DNA from: a virus | Virus record (IMG/VR): IMGVR_UViG_3300032285_001187 | Span: 1 to 44,686 of that record | DNA length: 44,686 nucleotides | Strand: one strand, 5' to 3' | In this document: positions 20,869-26,539 of the stretch, piece after piece | Layout: each line of letters begins with the position of its first letter | How positions within the stretch are numbered: the stretch's first letter is position 1 | The notes under the pieces: generated by a model | What the model was told of the DNA's origin: nothing | The model's database searches: none | Seen by the model: only the letters and a program-made list of their open reading frames with translations | Translations under genes and position numbers: made by a program

Positions 20869-20884
20869 GTGTAGTATTATACAC
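20869..20884. promoter_or_regulatory. Inverted repeat over the -10 box (GTGTA-N6-TACAC)
   Basis: GTGTA (20869-20873) and TACAC (20880-20884) are perfect arms separated by six bases, and the TATAAT box of the minus promoter lies between and within them. A dimeric repressor bound here would block the early operon. The small HTH protein at 20241 is a candidate, by position only. Confidence 0.4.
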
Positions 20885-20904
20885 TAAGTTACAGAAAGTT
20901 GAGT
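20876..20904 (-). promoter_or_regulatory. Promoter of the early minus-strand operon
   Basis: Perfect TATAAT on the minus strand (20881-20876); the -35 region at 17-bp spacing is ACTCAA (20904-20899), which is poor, so activation or another factor may be involved. The 15-bp element shared with 8152-8166 abuts the -35 region. Confidence 0.6.
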
Positions 20905-20918
20905 AGGTGAAAACCCTT
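20904..20918 (-). repeat. 15-bp element AAGGGTTTTCACCTA, copy 2
   Basis: Same bases as 8152-8166, here on the minus strand directly upstream of the early promoter. Orientation relative to the transcribed operon is the same in both cases. Confidence 0.4.
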
Positions 20919-20945
20919 GCTAACCTGTTATTTATATCGAGACAT

Positions 20946-20973
20946 TTGCTGACGTCTACGCATGATGTATTAG
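20946..20973 (+). promoter_or_regulatory. Weak candidate promoter for the large structured RNA
   Basis: TTGCTG and TATTAG at 16-bp spacing on the plus strand, just upstream of the first stable hairpins. Both boxes match the consensus only partly; offered because the base-pairing pattern favours a plus-strand transcript. Confidence 0.25.
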
Positions 20974-20984
20974 TAGAGTGTGGA

Positions 20985-21730
20985 GTAATGTGGCGTTTAC
21001 CTGACTCCGAGTGAAGTGAGTGGGCTTCGGAAGGCAAAGATATGCCTAGGGGAGAGCAAGCCCTCCACCTATAGCCTTACCTGACTCGTCGCTCGTTCGA
21101 TCGCCATCTCAGGGGGTGCGTAAAGTTGTTCGCCGCACCCTATCTCCCAGTGTTATCCGCCCAACAAGCGGCATTCCCTAACCACACCACCGGGAGGCAA
21201 CTTTACCCTCGCCACCGTGTACCGTCTCAATGAAGGACTGGATTGGTATAGCTACTCTATGGTCACGCTATCCCTATGCGCTCGGAGGGGGAGGCTTCTG
21301 TCCGAGATACGATACAAGCCAGAACTGTAGTTGACTCTGCTCCTTGGGGACTACGCTTTCTTAACCCTCTCGGGCTACCGATACCATGACGTATGACGGC
21401 TACTCGCTTCCTCTACCCTCAGTATGAAATCTTTCCCGATAGACTCTTGTATCGGTTGTCGTAGGAGGTGGAGACTAGAACGGCTCACATAGAGCAGTGT
21501 TTTTCAAAACGTTTACCCGCAAGCTGTGGGTTGTGGTGGCGCTAACCCATCCACCCGTTCTAGTTCCAAAAACAAAAAAGGCCATTTACAACTACGTTCC
21601 GGTTGTGACCTTGCCTAATATCTCTCCCACGAAAGTATTGGGTAAGGCGGAACGTATGTGTAAATGGCCTAACTTGTCGCTCACAACAGCAACACCGCGT
21701 TTATACCAAACGTTTGTCGCTGTGTCAAGG
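20985..21730 (+). ncRNA. Large structured non-coding RNA (about 750 nt) with pseudoknots
   Basis: No credible protein gene lies here, yet the stretch is dense in complementary segments. Seen: AGGCA/TGCCT (21032/21043); TAGG-GGAG/CTCC-A-CCTA (21047-21071); GGGTGCG/CGCACCC (21114/21134), whose loop TAAAGTTG pairs with CAACTTTA at 21198, a pseudoknot; CCGC/GCGG (21157/21168); CTCGGA/TCCGAG (21281/21301); CCGATA/TATCGG (21436/21450); ACTAGAACGG/CCGTTCTAGT (21474/21555); a 92-nt arm with 12-, 9- and 12-bp helices (21579-21670), whose bulge GTTGTGA pairs with TCACAAC at 21681. G.U pairs in the last helix and in 21516-21532 exist only in the plus-strand RNA. Size and tRNA neighbours recall GOLLD or ROOL RNAs; family not established. 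Confidence 0.6.
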
Positions 21731-21738
21731 ATTATTTT

Positions 21739-21811
21739 GGGGTGGACGGGGGAGTCGAACCCTCGCTGACGGAATCACAATCCGCCGTGCTACCACTACA
21801 CTACGAACACC
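21739..21811 (-). tRNA. tRNA-His (anticodon GUG)
   Basis: Anticodon arm GCGGA-TTGTGAT-TCCGT with anticodon GTG, D-arm with AGTGGTAG, T-loop TTCGACT. The acceptor stem is irregular: GGTGTTC against GTCCACC leaves two mismatches, the T-stem has one A.C mismatch, and the 3' CCA is one base short or absent. It may be partly decayed, or rely on host repair and processing. Confidence 0.75.
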
Positions 21812-21826
21812 GTAGCGGTCAATGAT

Positions 21827-21904
21827 TGGTCTGGGTGGCAGGATTTGAACCTGCGGCCTCCGCCTTCCAAGGGCGGCCGTCTACCGGGCTGACAATACAC
21901 CCAG
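21827..21904 (-). tRNA. tRNA-Pro (anticodon UGG) with encoded CCA
   Basis: Perfect seven-pair acceptor stem CTGGGTG/CACCCAG, followed by A and encoded CCA. Anticodon arm CCGCC-CTTGGAA-GGCGG gives anticodon TGG. T-arm GCAGG-TTCAAAT-CCTGC is perfect. It lies 15 bp upstream of tRNA-His in the same direction, so the two are probably cotranscribed. Confidence 0.9.
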
Positions 21905-22135
21905 AGATAATCGGTCGAGGAAGTGAGGTTTTCATGATGAACGGATTGTAAACTTAAAAACGTCGATTGGATACTTAAAAATTGTTGGTGGCCATAACCG
22001 ATTTCTTCAAGCGAGAGAACGAGTCCGTTCGTCGGCACCCAAGGCGGGGTGAACTTAGTTTCACCAACACGGCTGAGGACTGTTCCGGGCCTCCGGGTAC
22101 TCCCAGAGGACAATCCCCATGCGTGTTGTCTCCCG
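21905..22135 (-). other. Second structured non-coding segment upstream of the tRNAs
   Basis: No protein gene. Pairing segments: TGTTGGTG/CACCAACA (21983-21990 with 22062-22069), GAACG-AGTC-CGTTC (22017-22030), CACCC/GGGTG (22036-22051), GGTGAA-CTTAGT-TTCACC (22048-22065), and on the minus strand CCTCTGGG-AGTA-CCCGGAGG (22093-22112), whose T.G wobble favours a minus-strand RNA. The second-last hairpin and the first long stem use the same bases, so they exclude each other, as in a switch. It would be the 5' leader of the tRNA transcript or part of a larger RNA. No family recognised. Confidence 0.4.
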
Positions 22136-22163
22136 AAAAAAGTGGCCCCAACTAAGGAGCCAC
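22136..22163 (-). terminator. Intrinsic terminator after the VRR nuclease gene
   Basis: On the minus strand GTGGCTCC-TTAGTT-GGGGCCAC (eight pairs, one wobble) is followed by six T. It lies 55 bp after the stop of the nuclease gene and separates it from the tRNA region. Confidence 0.75.
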
Positions 22164-22218
22164 GAATCCAACCTAAGGAGAAAGCAACGAAACATCCAGC
22201 CCTCTGGTTGGCCGGATT

Positions 22219-22506
22219 CTAATCGCAGTGTTGCAACGTTGCAAGACTTTCTTCAACAGAATTTACGATTACCAACATTCCGCCAGTCCATTCATCAAAA
22301 AACTTCTGCTCCGCCTCCGTCAACTTACGCGCCGACGGTGGTTTATTCCCGTCTTTCACTTCCATCAAGATCGTGTATCCCTTGTACGCCACCAGCAGAT
22401 CCGGTATGCCATCACCCTGAGAGATGATCCTTACCACCGCGCCCGCCTTGCGTAAAGCCTTGACTATTTCATTTTGATTCTCGTCAATCCGGTTTGCGTA
22501 TCTCAT
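22219..22506 (-). CDS. VRR-NUC type PD-(D/E)XK nuclease
   Basis: 95 aa from the ATG at 22506 with TAGGGAAGACC before it (an ATG at 22527 would add seven residues but overlaps the -10 region). EIVKALRKAGAVVRIISQGD, then GIPDLLVAYKGYTILMEVKD and a final helix with LTEAEQKFFDEW. The GIPDLL Asp and the EVK of LMEVKD are the catalytic PD and ExK of VRR-NUC domains, structure-specific DNA nucleases related to Holliday-junction resolvases. Probably resolves recombination or replication intermediates, acting with the divergent recombination operon. The last codons overlap palindromic site C. Confidence 0.85.
   Translation of the reverse strand: MRYANRIDENQNEIVKALRKAGAVVRIISQGDGIPDLLVAYKGYTILMEVKDGNKPPSARKLTEAEQKFFDEWTGGMLVIVNSVEESLATLQHCD
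22228..22247. promoter_or_regulatory. Palindromic site C, GTGTTGCAACGTTGCAAGAC
   Basis: One mismatch from the perfect 20-bp palindrome, located over the last codons of the VRR nuclease gene. The 14-base core TTGCAACGTTGCAA is perfect. Confidence 0.55.
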
Positions 22507-22529
22507 GGTCTTCCCTACATATTGCATTT

Positions 22530-22558
22530 ATTTTAACAGACCTATTGCATTTCTGCAA
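22530..22558 (-). promoter_or_regulatory. Promoter of the VRR nuclease gene
   Basis: Minus strand: TTGCAG (22558-22553), 17-bp spacer, TAAAAT (22535-22530). The start of transcription would be about 22523, leaving a short leader with a ribosome site. Its -35 box shares the inverted repeat TTGCA-TTTC-TGCAA with the divergent plus promoter. Confidence 0.65.
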
Positions 22559-22573
22559 TGTAGCAGGTACAAT
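22545..22573 (+). promoter_or_regulatory. Promoter of the recombination operon
   Basis: TTGCAT (22545-22550), 17-bp spacer, TACAAT (22568-22573). Start expected near 22580, giving a ~540-nt leader before the first ATG at 23123. The -35 boxes of both divergent promoters lie in one inverted repeat (22545-22558) with the same arms and spacing as the CAACGTTG palindrome. Confidence 0.65.
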
Positions 22574-22604
22574 CGGCCTCAACCTAACTGGTTTCTTGTG
22601 GTTT

Positions 22605-23074
22605 GGCTCGGCGTATTGCGGTCAGGCTCGGTCGGGCAAGGTAGGGCGTGGAACTGGAAACAGTCGATAGGTGATTGGAAACAGTCATCCTTCGAGTGCT
22701 GATAAATAGCGGCAAGGCACGCTATGGTCAGGCGGGCACGGGAGAGGTACGGTCGGGTAAGGATCGGCACGGCGAGGAGAGGTGGGGACTGGTGAGGCAT
22801 GGAACTGGCAACAGTCGATAGGCAATTCAATGAGTTGTCCTTCGAGTGTTTCGGCTGGGAAGGCTTCGGCTGGGTATGGCAGAACGCGGACTGGTGTGGA
22901 ATGGCTCGGTGTGGAAGGGTAAGGCTTGGAACTGGAAACAGTCGATAGGGTATTGGCAACAGTACCACTTCGAGTGTTGTGGCAGGCTCAGGCAAGCAAG
23001 GGTGAGGTCTGGTCGGGCAGGGTTAGGCGAGGATCGGCGTGGGCTAATGTAGCGGCTATGGAATTGGAAACAGT
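22605..23074 (+). repeat. GGNNN pentamer array with tandem GNRA mini-hairpins in the operon leader
   Basis: Four stretches of degenerate 5-nt repeats (GGCTC GGTCG GGCAA GGTAG and so on) each end in a conserved block. Three blocks begin GGAACTGGMAACAGTCGATA (22650, 22801, 22928) and carry CTTCGAGTG 39-40 nt later (22690, 22840, 22968); the fourth is partial (23060). Each block holds one or two copies of AYTG-GMAA-CAGT: 22653, 22674, 22804, 22931, 22952 and 23063. As RNA each is a four-pair stem capped by a GNRA tetraloop (GAAA or GCAA), with a stem position varying between C-G and U.G. Block spacing is 150, 127 and 132 nt. No convincing gene is present. Function unknown. Confidence 0.7.
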
Positions 23075-23122
23075 TTCATATCCGATACAAAGTGTGTATC
23101 AAATAACTTAAAGGAAAAGCAA

Positions 23123-23692
23123 ATGAAAACTATCCCAGTGAAAATCACAGGCTCGTCATCTTTACTCATGCACTCTGATCGCTTTGCGAACCCGCTTGAC
23201 CCTATGGCCAAGGCTCACAAAGAACTGACCAGCAAGCGCAAGAAGACTGACGACGACCACTTTGCTATCGCACGAAGCGAGTTTATCGGTGGGTGTTATT
23301 GGAATGAAGACAAAGGATTCTTTATCCCAGCGCAGAACCTTGACTCATGCCTGATCGCGGCGGCCAAGTTACAAAAGCTCGGCGTTAAGTTTAAGCAGGG
23401 CGTTCAAGTATTGGAAGATGAACTACCCATCGACGGCTTCAAAAACATGACGCCAGAGAAGCTATGGGAAAACCCAAAGAACATTGATGCACGCGGCGTG
23501 AAGGTTGGCATGGCCAAGATCATTCGCTACCGCCCCATCTTCCGCAACTGGTCGCTGTCCGCCACCGTTGTAGTGAATGAAGACGTAGTGAACATTAACG
23601 AAGTTAAGAAGGCTCTTGTCGATGCAGGTGCACTCATTGGTTTGGGTGACTACCGACCACGCTTTGGCCGCTTTAATGTGGAGTTTGCATGA
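23123..23692 (+). CDS. RAMP-like phage protein of the recombination cassette
   Basis: 189 aa. It opens MKTIPVKITGSSSLLMHSDR, has a central EFIGGCYWNEDKGFFIPAQN (strand leading to a helix DSCLIAAAKLQKLG) and ends VKKALVDAGALIGLGDYRPR-FGRFNVEF. The last part resembles the glycine-rich loop of RAMP/Cas7-Cas5-type ferredoxin folds (GLGxxRxxxxGxxxV). A family with this layout (GxGRFRPRNxGxYGRF ending) is common in phages next to annealing proteins; its function is not known to me. A single-strand nucleic-acid-binding role is inferred. AAAGGAAAAGCAA precedes the ATG, after the long structured leader. Confidence 0.65.
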   Translation: MKTIPVKITGSSSLLMHSDRFANPLDPMAKAHKELTSKRKKTDDDHFAIARSEFIGGCYWNEDKGFFIPAQNLDSCLIAAAKLQKLGVKFKQGVQVLEDELPIDGFKNMTPEKLWENPKNIDARGVKVGMAKIIRYRPIFRNWSLSATVVVNEDVVNINEVKKALVDAGALIGLGDYRPRFGRFNVEFA

Positions 23693-24168
23693 GCGATCCA
23701 AAACTCTTTCCCGCTTGGAAGCAGGCAGTTAAGACTTTGCTGGATAGCGGATTGACATACGGCAGTGTACTCAAGCGCAGTTACTTATCGGAGCTGTGCG
23801 AAGTACCAAAGCCAGTGGACATTGCAGACGTTCGTAGGTATGACCTTGAGGTGTTGCGTTGCATTACCGAGATCAAGGACATCCTGCTTACAGCTCACTG
23901 TATGTTGATGGTAAGTGACCATGCCGGTAACTACATCATCATCCAGCCTGAATCTCAAACTCAACACGCTGTTGACATGGGCGTCAAAGCTATTGGCCGC
24001 GAGATGAAGCGCATGGCTATGGGCGTTAGCTTTACTAAGACCGAACTCTTAACCGACGAAGGCCGCAAGAAGAATGCTGACGCGCAAGCAAAGATCTCAA
24101 AGCTGGCAGGGATGCTAAGCATTGAGAAGCGTGAACTACAACGTATTGCAGATCGGGATCAACCATGA
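23689..24168 (+). CDS. Conserved phage protein of recombination cassettes, unknown function
   Basis: 159 aa, overlapping the previous gene by 4 bp. Pattern: SGLTYGSVLKRSYLSELCEV, then RYDLEVLRCITEIKDILLTA, NYIIIQPESQTQHAVDMGVK and ADAQAKISKLAGMLSIEKRE. A family with a FGI/LCEV start and GYxxVxPxEQTxxA middle is frequent next to phage exonucleases. Mostly helical with one beta strand pair; no catalytic motif. Probably an accessory of recombination. Confidence 0.65.
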   Translation: MSDPKLFPAWKQAVKTLLDSGLTYGSVLKRSYLSELCEVPKPVDIADVRRYDLEVLRCITEIKDILLTAHCMLMVSDHAGNYIIIQPESQTQHAVDMGVKAIGREMKRMAMGVSFTKTELLTDEGRKKNADAQAKISKLAGMLSIEKRELQRIADRDQP

Positions 24169-25061
24169 AACTGACGAACAAGTTCAACTTACCGCAGACC
24201 TTTGTTAACGTAATCGACCGCCCCACTTATTCAAAAGGTAAGGCGCACATTTCGGCAACAGAGATCATCAACTCACCCCGAATTGTTCAGCTTAAGAAGA
24301 AATACTGGGATGAGATAGAGCAAGACGCAAGCGAAATGGTGTGGTCATTGTTCGGCTCTGCTGTACACAATATCTTGGAGCATGGCAAGGATGACCACCA
24401 CGTTGTTGAAGAGCGACTGCATCTGCAATACGAAGGTTGGAATATCTCAGGTGCGATTGACCTACAAGAGATTGAGCCAAACGGCACGATCACAATCAGC
24501 GACTACAAAGTTACTGGTGCATGGGCAGTGATGAATGAGAAGGACGACTGGCACCGTCAGCTCAACATCTACGCATGGATGGTAGAGAAGGTTAAGAAAG
24601 TTCCGGTAGGAAAGCTTCAGATCATTGCGATCATTCGTGATTGGTCTGCACGCGACGCCGCTACCAAAGAGAGCTATCCACCATCACCAGTGGCCACGAT
24701 TGACATCCCACTGTGGACATTCGAGGAGCGTGAAGCATTCATCAACAAGCGCATCTACGACCATGCTACTGCATTGTTTGAGATGGAGACTGATGGAGAG
24801 ATGCCTGACTGCACCGCCGAAGAAATGTGGGAGAAGAAGACCAGCTATGCACTCAAGAAAGACGGCAACGTCAGAGCCAAGAGTGTTCACGAAACGCAAG
24901 AGGATGCTGACAAGGCTTTGGCCAAGGCGGAGGAGTCTGCGAAGAAGGGCGAGAAGTTCGTCATCGAGATTCGCCAAGGCGAAAGAACGCGCTGTAAGAA
25001 CTACTGCCAAGTCGCACCGTTCTGCACGCAGTATCAAAACTATATGTCAACAATGGAGTAA
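24165..25061 (+). CDS. RecB/Cas4-type PD-(D/E)XK exonuclease
   Basis: 298 aa. GSAVHNILEHGK near residue 65 is the His motif; SGAIDLQEIEPNGTITISDY then KVTGAWAV gives the D and D-x-K active site near residues 98-115; WHRQLNIYAWM near 130 is the QxxxY motif of RecB-family nucleases. The C-terminus has TRCKNYCQVAPFCTQY, three Cys that with an upstream PDCTAEEMW could hold an Fe-S cluster, as in Cas4/AddB. It resects ends to make single strands for the annealing protein encoded two genes downstream. Overlaps the previous gene by 4 bp. Confidence 0.85.
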   Translation: MKLTNKFNLPQTFVNVIDRPTYSKGKAHISATEIINSPRIVQLKKKYWDEIEQDASEMVWSLFGSAVHNILEHGKDDHHVVEERLHLQYEGWNISGAIDLQEIEPNGTITISDYKVTGAWAVMNEKDDWHRQLNIYAWMVEKVKKVPVGKLQIIAIIRDWSARDAATKESYPPSPVATIDIPLWTFEEREAFINKRIYDHATALFEMETDGEMPDCTAEEMWEKKTSYALKKDGNVRAKSVHETQEDADKALAKAEESAKKGEKFVIEIRQGERTRCKNYCQVAPFCTQYQNYMSTME

Positions 25062-25064
25062 GCA

Positions 25065-25328
25065 ATGTTCATTTCATACGCAGAGAAGAAGTTTTTACAG
25101 TCTGAATTAAAGGGAGCGTTTCAATTGATTAGCGCCTTATCCACAGACATCACAATGCTCAAAGCCAAGATTAAAGTCTTGGAAGCAAAGCAAACCGATA
25201 CCAAGAAGCCCAAGAAGCCAATGACCGCCGCGCAGAAAGCAAAGCAACGCCAGTATCAGAAGGCATACAACGACCGCCAAAAGGCAAAGAAATTAGCAGA
25301 ACAAGGAAAAACAAATGTCAGTCCATAA
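25065..25328 (+). CDS. Hypothetical 87-aa basic helical protein
   Basis: MFISYAEKKFLQSELKGAFQ, then a helix with TMLKAKIKVLEAKQTDTKKP and a very basic tail (KAKQRQYQKAYNDRQKAKKL). Coiled-coil N-terminal half and Lys-rich C-terminal half suggest DNA binding or a partner of the exonuclease/annealing pair. It overlaps the ERF gene by 14 bp. No named family. Confidence 0.6.
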   Translation: MFISYAEKKFLQSELKGAFQLISALSTDITMLKAKIKVLEAKQTDTKKPKKPMTAAQKAKQRQYQKAYNDRQKAKKLAEQGKTNVSP

Positions 25329-26010
25329 AAAACTAATGGCCGCTCGGGTCAAGCTTCAATCCACCGAGATGAAGAAGTCTGGCCTCAATAAGTTTGCAGG
25401 CTACTCATACTTCGAGCTGGGTGACTTCATCCCTCACATCCAAACAATCTTTAATGAGATTGGATTGTGCGGCGTTGTTTCATTCAATACAGAGTATGCC
25501 CAGCTGTGCATCACAGACGTCGATGACGGAACAGTCATTGTTATTCAAAGCCCAATGGCTGAAGCAAACCTTAAAGGTGCTCACCCCATTCAGAACCTAG
25601 GCGCGGTCGAGAGCTACCAACGTCGCTACCTTTGGATGACGGCCATGGAAATTGTGGAGCATGACATCATTGACTCTGCACCTGCCGCAGAAGAAAAGCC
25701 AGCTCCGAAGGCCGCACCGAAAGCAGAGCCGAAGGCAACAGGCAAACCGCCAGCTAAGATTGAGGGCAAGGACGATAAGTCTTGGCACTTAAAAGTATCT
25801 GCTGATCCCGGAACAGACATCGAGGCATGGGCATCCCTTGTCACCGACGTCACCAAGATGGGTCTTGCCGAAGCCGGATCAGAAGCAGACATCATGAAGT
25901 TGTTCACCAACAACCGCGTCATCTTTGACAAGTTGAAGGCAGAAGACGAAGCAAGTTACACAGCACTCATGCTGGAATTTAAAACCGCTAAAGAAAAATT
26001 GAAAGGCTAA
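25315..26010 (+). CDS. erf: ERF-family single-strand annealing protein
   Basis: 231 aa. The N-terminal ~125 residues carry the ERF domain: KKSGLNKFAGYSYFELGDFI, then IQSPMAEANLKGAHPIQNLG and AVESYQRRYLWMTAMEIVEH. A linker of AP/AK repeats (PAPKAAPKAEPKATGKP) and a C-terminal helical domain follow, matching the two-domain layout of P22 Erf-like proteins. It anneals single strands produced by the exonuclease and can circularise the injected genome. Central gene of the recombination cassette. Confidence 0.9.
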   Translation: MSVHKKLMAARVKLQSTEMKKSGLNKFAGYSYFELGDFIPHIQTIFNEIGLCGVVSFNTEYAQLCITDVDDGTVIVIQSPMAEANLKGAHPIQNLGAVESYQRRYLWMTAMEIVEHDIIDSAPAAEEKPAPKAAPKAEPKATGKPPAKIEGKDDKSWHLKVSADPGTDIEAWASLVTDVTKMGLAEAGSEADIMKLFTNNRVIFDKLKAEDEASYTALMLEFKTAKEKLKG

Positions 26011-26011
26011 T

Positions 26012-26302
26012 ATGTCACAGTACCCAAACTCAGGAATCTTAGGTAAAGCACGCCAACCAAAGATCAATCCAAAGTCACCAGACTACAACGGCCACCTTGA
26101 AGTGGACATTACTTTGCTGAAGGAAATGATTTCCGAGGCAGAAGAAGTCGGCAGTGACTTTGTGAAGATCAACATGGGAGCATGGATCCGCGAAGGCCAG
26201 AACGGAAAGTTCTTCAGCATCAAGGTCAGCACATACAAGAAGCCTGATGCCCCTCGCTCCAACCCAGCTCCTCAGATTGACGATTCTGATGTGCCATTTT
26301 AG
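26012..26302 (+). CDS. Small protein with SSB-like acidic tip
   Basis: 96 aa, one base after the ERF stop. MSQYPNSGILGKARQPKINP, a central helix (ITLLKEMISEAEEVGSDFVK), two beta strands (VKINMGAWIREGQ, KFFSIKVSTYKKP) and a tail ending DDSDVPF. Bacterial SSB proteins end DDDIPF, which recruits RecO, RecQ, PriA and others. The body is not a standard OB fold of SSB length, so it may be a single-strand-binding substitute or a mimic of the SSB tail. A family of ~90-aa phage proteins starting with the YxNxGxLxxN/KxxK pattern is known. Confidence 0.65.
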   Translation: MSQYPNSGILGKARQPKINPKSPDYNGHLEVDITLLKEMISEAEEVGSDFVKINMGAWIREGQNGKFFSIKVSTYKKPDAPRSNPAPQIDDSDVPF

Positions 26303-26311
26303 GAGTAAGAA

Positions 26312-26539
26312 ATGATTGAAATTGCACAAGATCCTTGGGCGCACCGCTCAGAAAACATGAGTTGCAAAACTTGTATGTGGTTTGTAGAAAAACAACGCAC
26401 CGTGATTCATAACTCAGAAACGGTGCCAGATAAGATTGTTGGCCGTTGCCGTCGTCATGCTCCAACCATGAGCGGCTATCCAGCGGTTTACATGACTGAC
26501 TGGTGCGGCGATCACAAGCTTGACGAAAACAAGGCATGA
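26312..26539 (+). CDS. Small zinc-binding protein
   Basis: 75 aa. Contains CKTCMWFVEKQRT, then CRRHAP and a final WCGDHKLDE: CxxC, Cx2H and WCGxH. This spacing of Cys/His is a common phage zinc-binding micro-protein (CxxCxxF... CRxxP... WCGxxK). Probably structural zinc, with DNA- or protein-binding role. Preceded by AGGAGTAAGAA. Confidence 0.7.
   Translation: MIEIAQDPWAHRSENMSCKTCMWFVEKQRTVIHNSETVPDKIVGRCRRHAPTMSGYPAVYMTDWCGDHKLDENKA

Noticed and set aside
20798-21037. 79-codon minus-strand frame upstream of the 73-aa early gene
   Set aside because: It covers the TATAAT promoter and overlaps the start of the gene with the good ribosome site; no similarity recognised.
21497-21769. 90-codon plus-strand open frame over the structured RNA and tRNA-His
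   Set aside because: It runs through long perfect stems and across the tRNA, has no ribosome site, and the peptide has no recognisable character.
21796-22113. 105-codon minus-strand open frame over the tRNA-Pro region
   Set aside because: It spans tRNA-Pro and part of tRNA-His; composition follows the RNA stems, not a protein.
22119-22427. 102-codon plus-strand frame antisense to the VRR nuclease
   Set aside because: Shadow of the well-supported nuclease gene and of its terminator; low-complexity Pro/Ser/Arg peptide.
22579-22995. 138-codon minus-strand frame and shorter plus frames in the GGNNN array
   Set aside because: A 5-nt period gives long stop-free frames by itself. Peptides are repetitive (PCPTEPD, GKAWN types), lack ribosome sites and overlap the promoter leader.
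22605-23074. CRISPR array
   Set aside because: The repeat blocks are spaced 127-150 bp apart with G-rich periodic sequence between them, not 25-45-bp unique spacers; no cas genes apart from general Cas4/RAMP resemblance.
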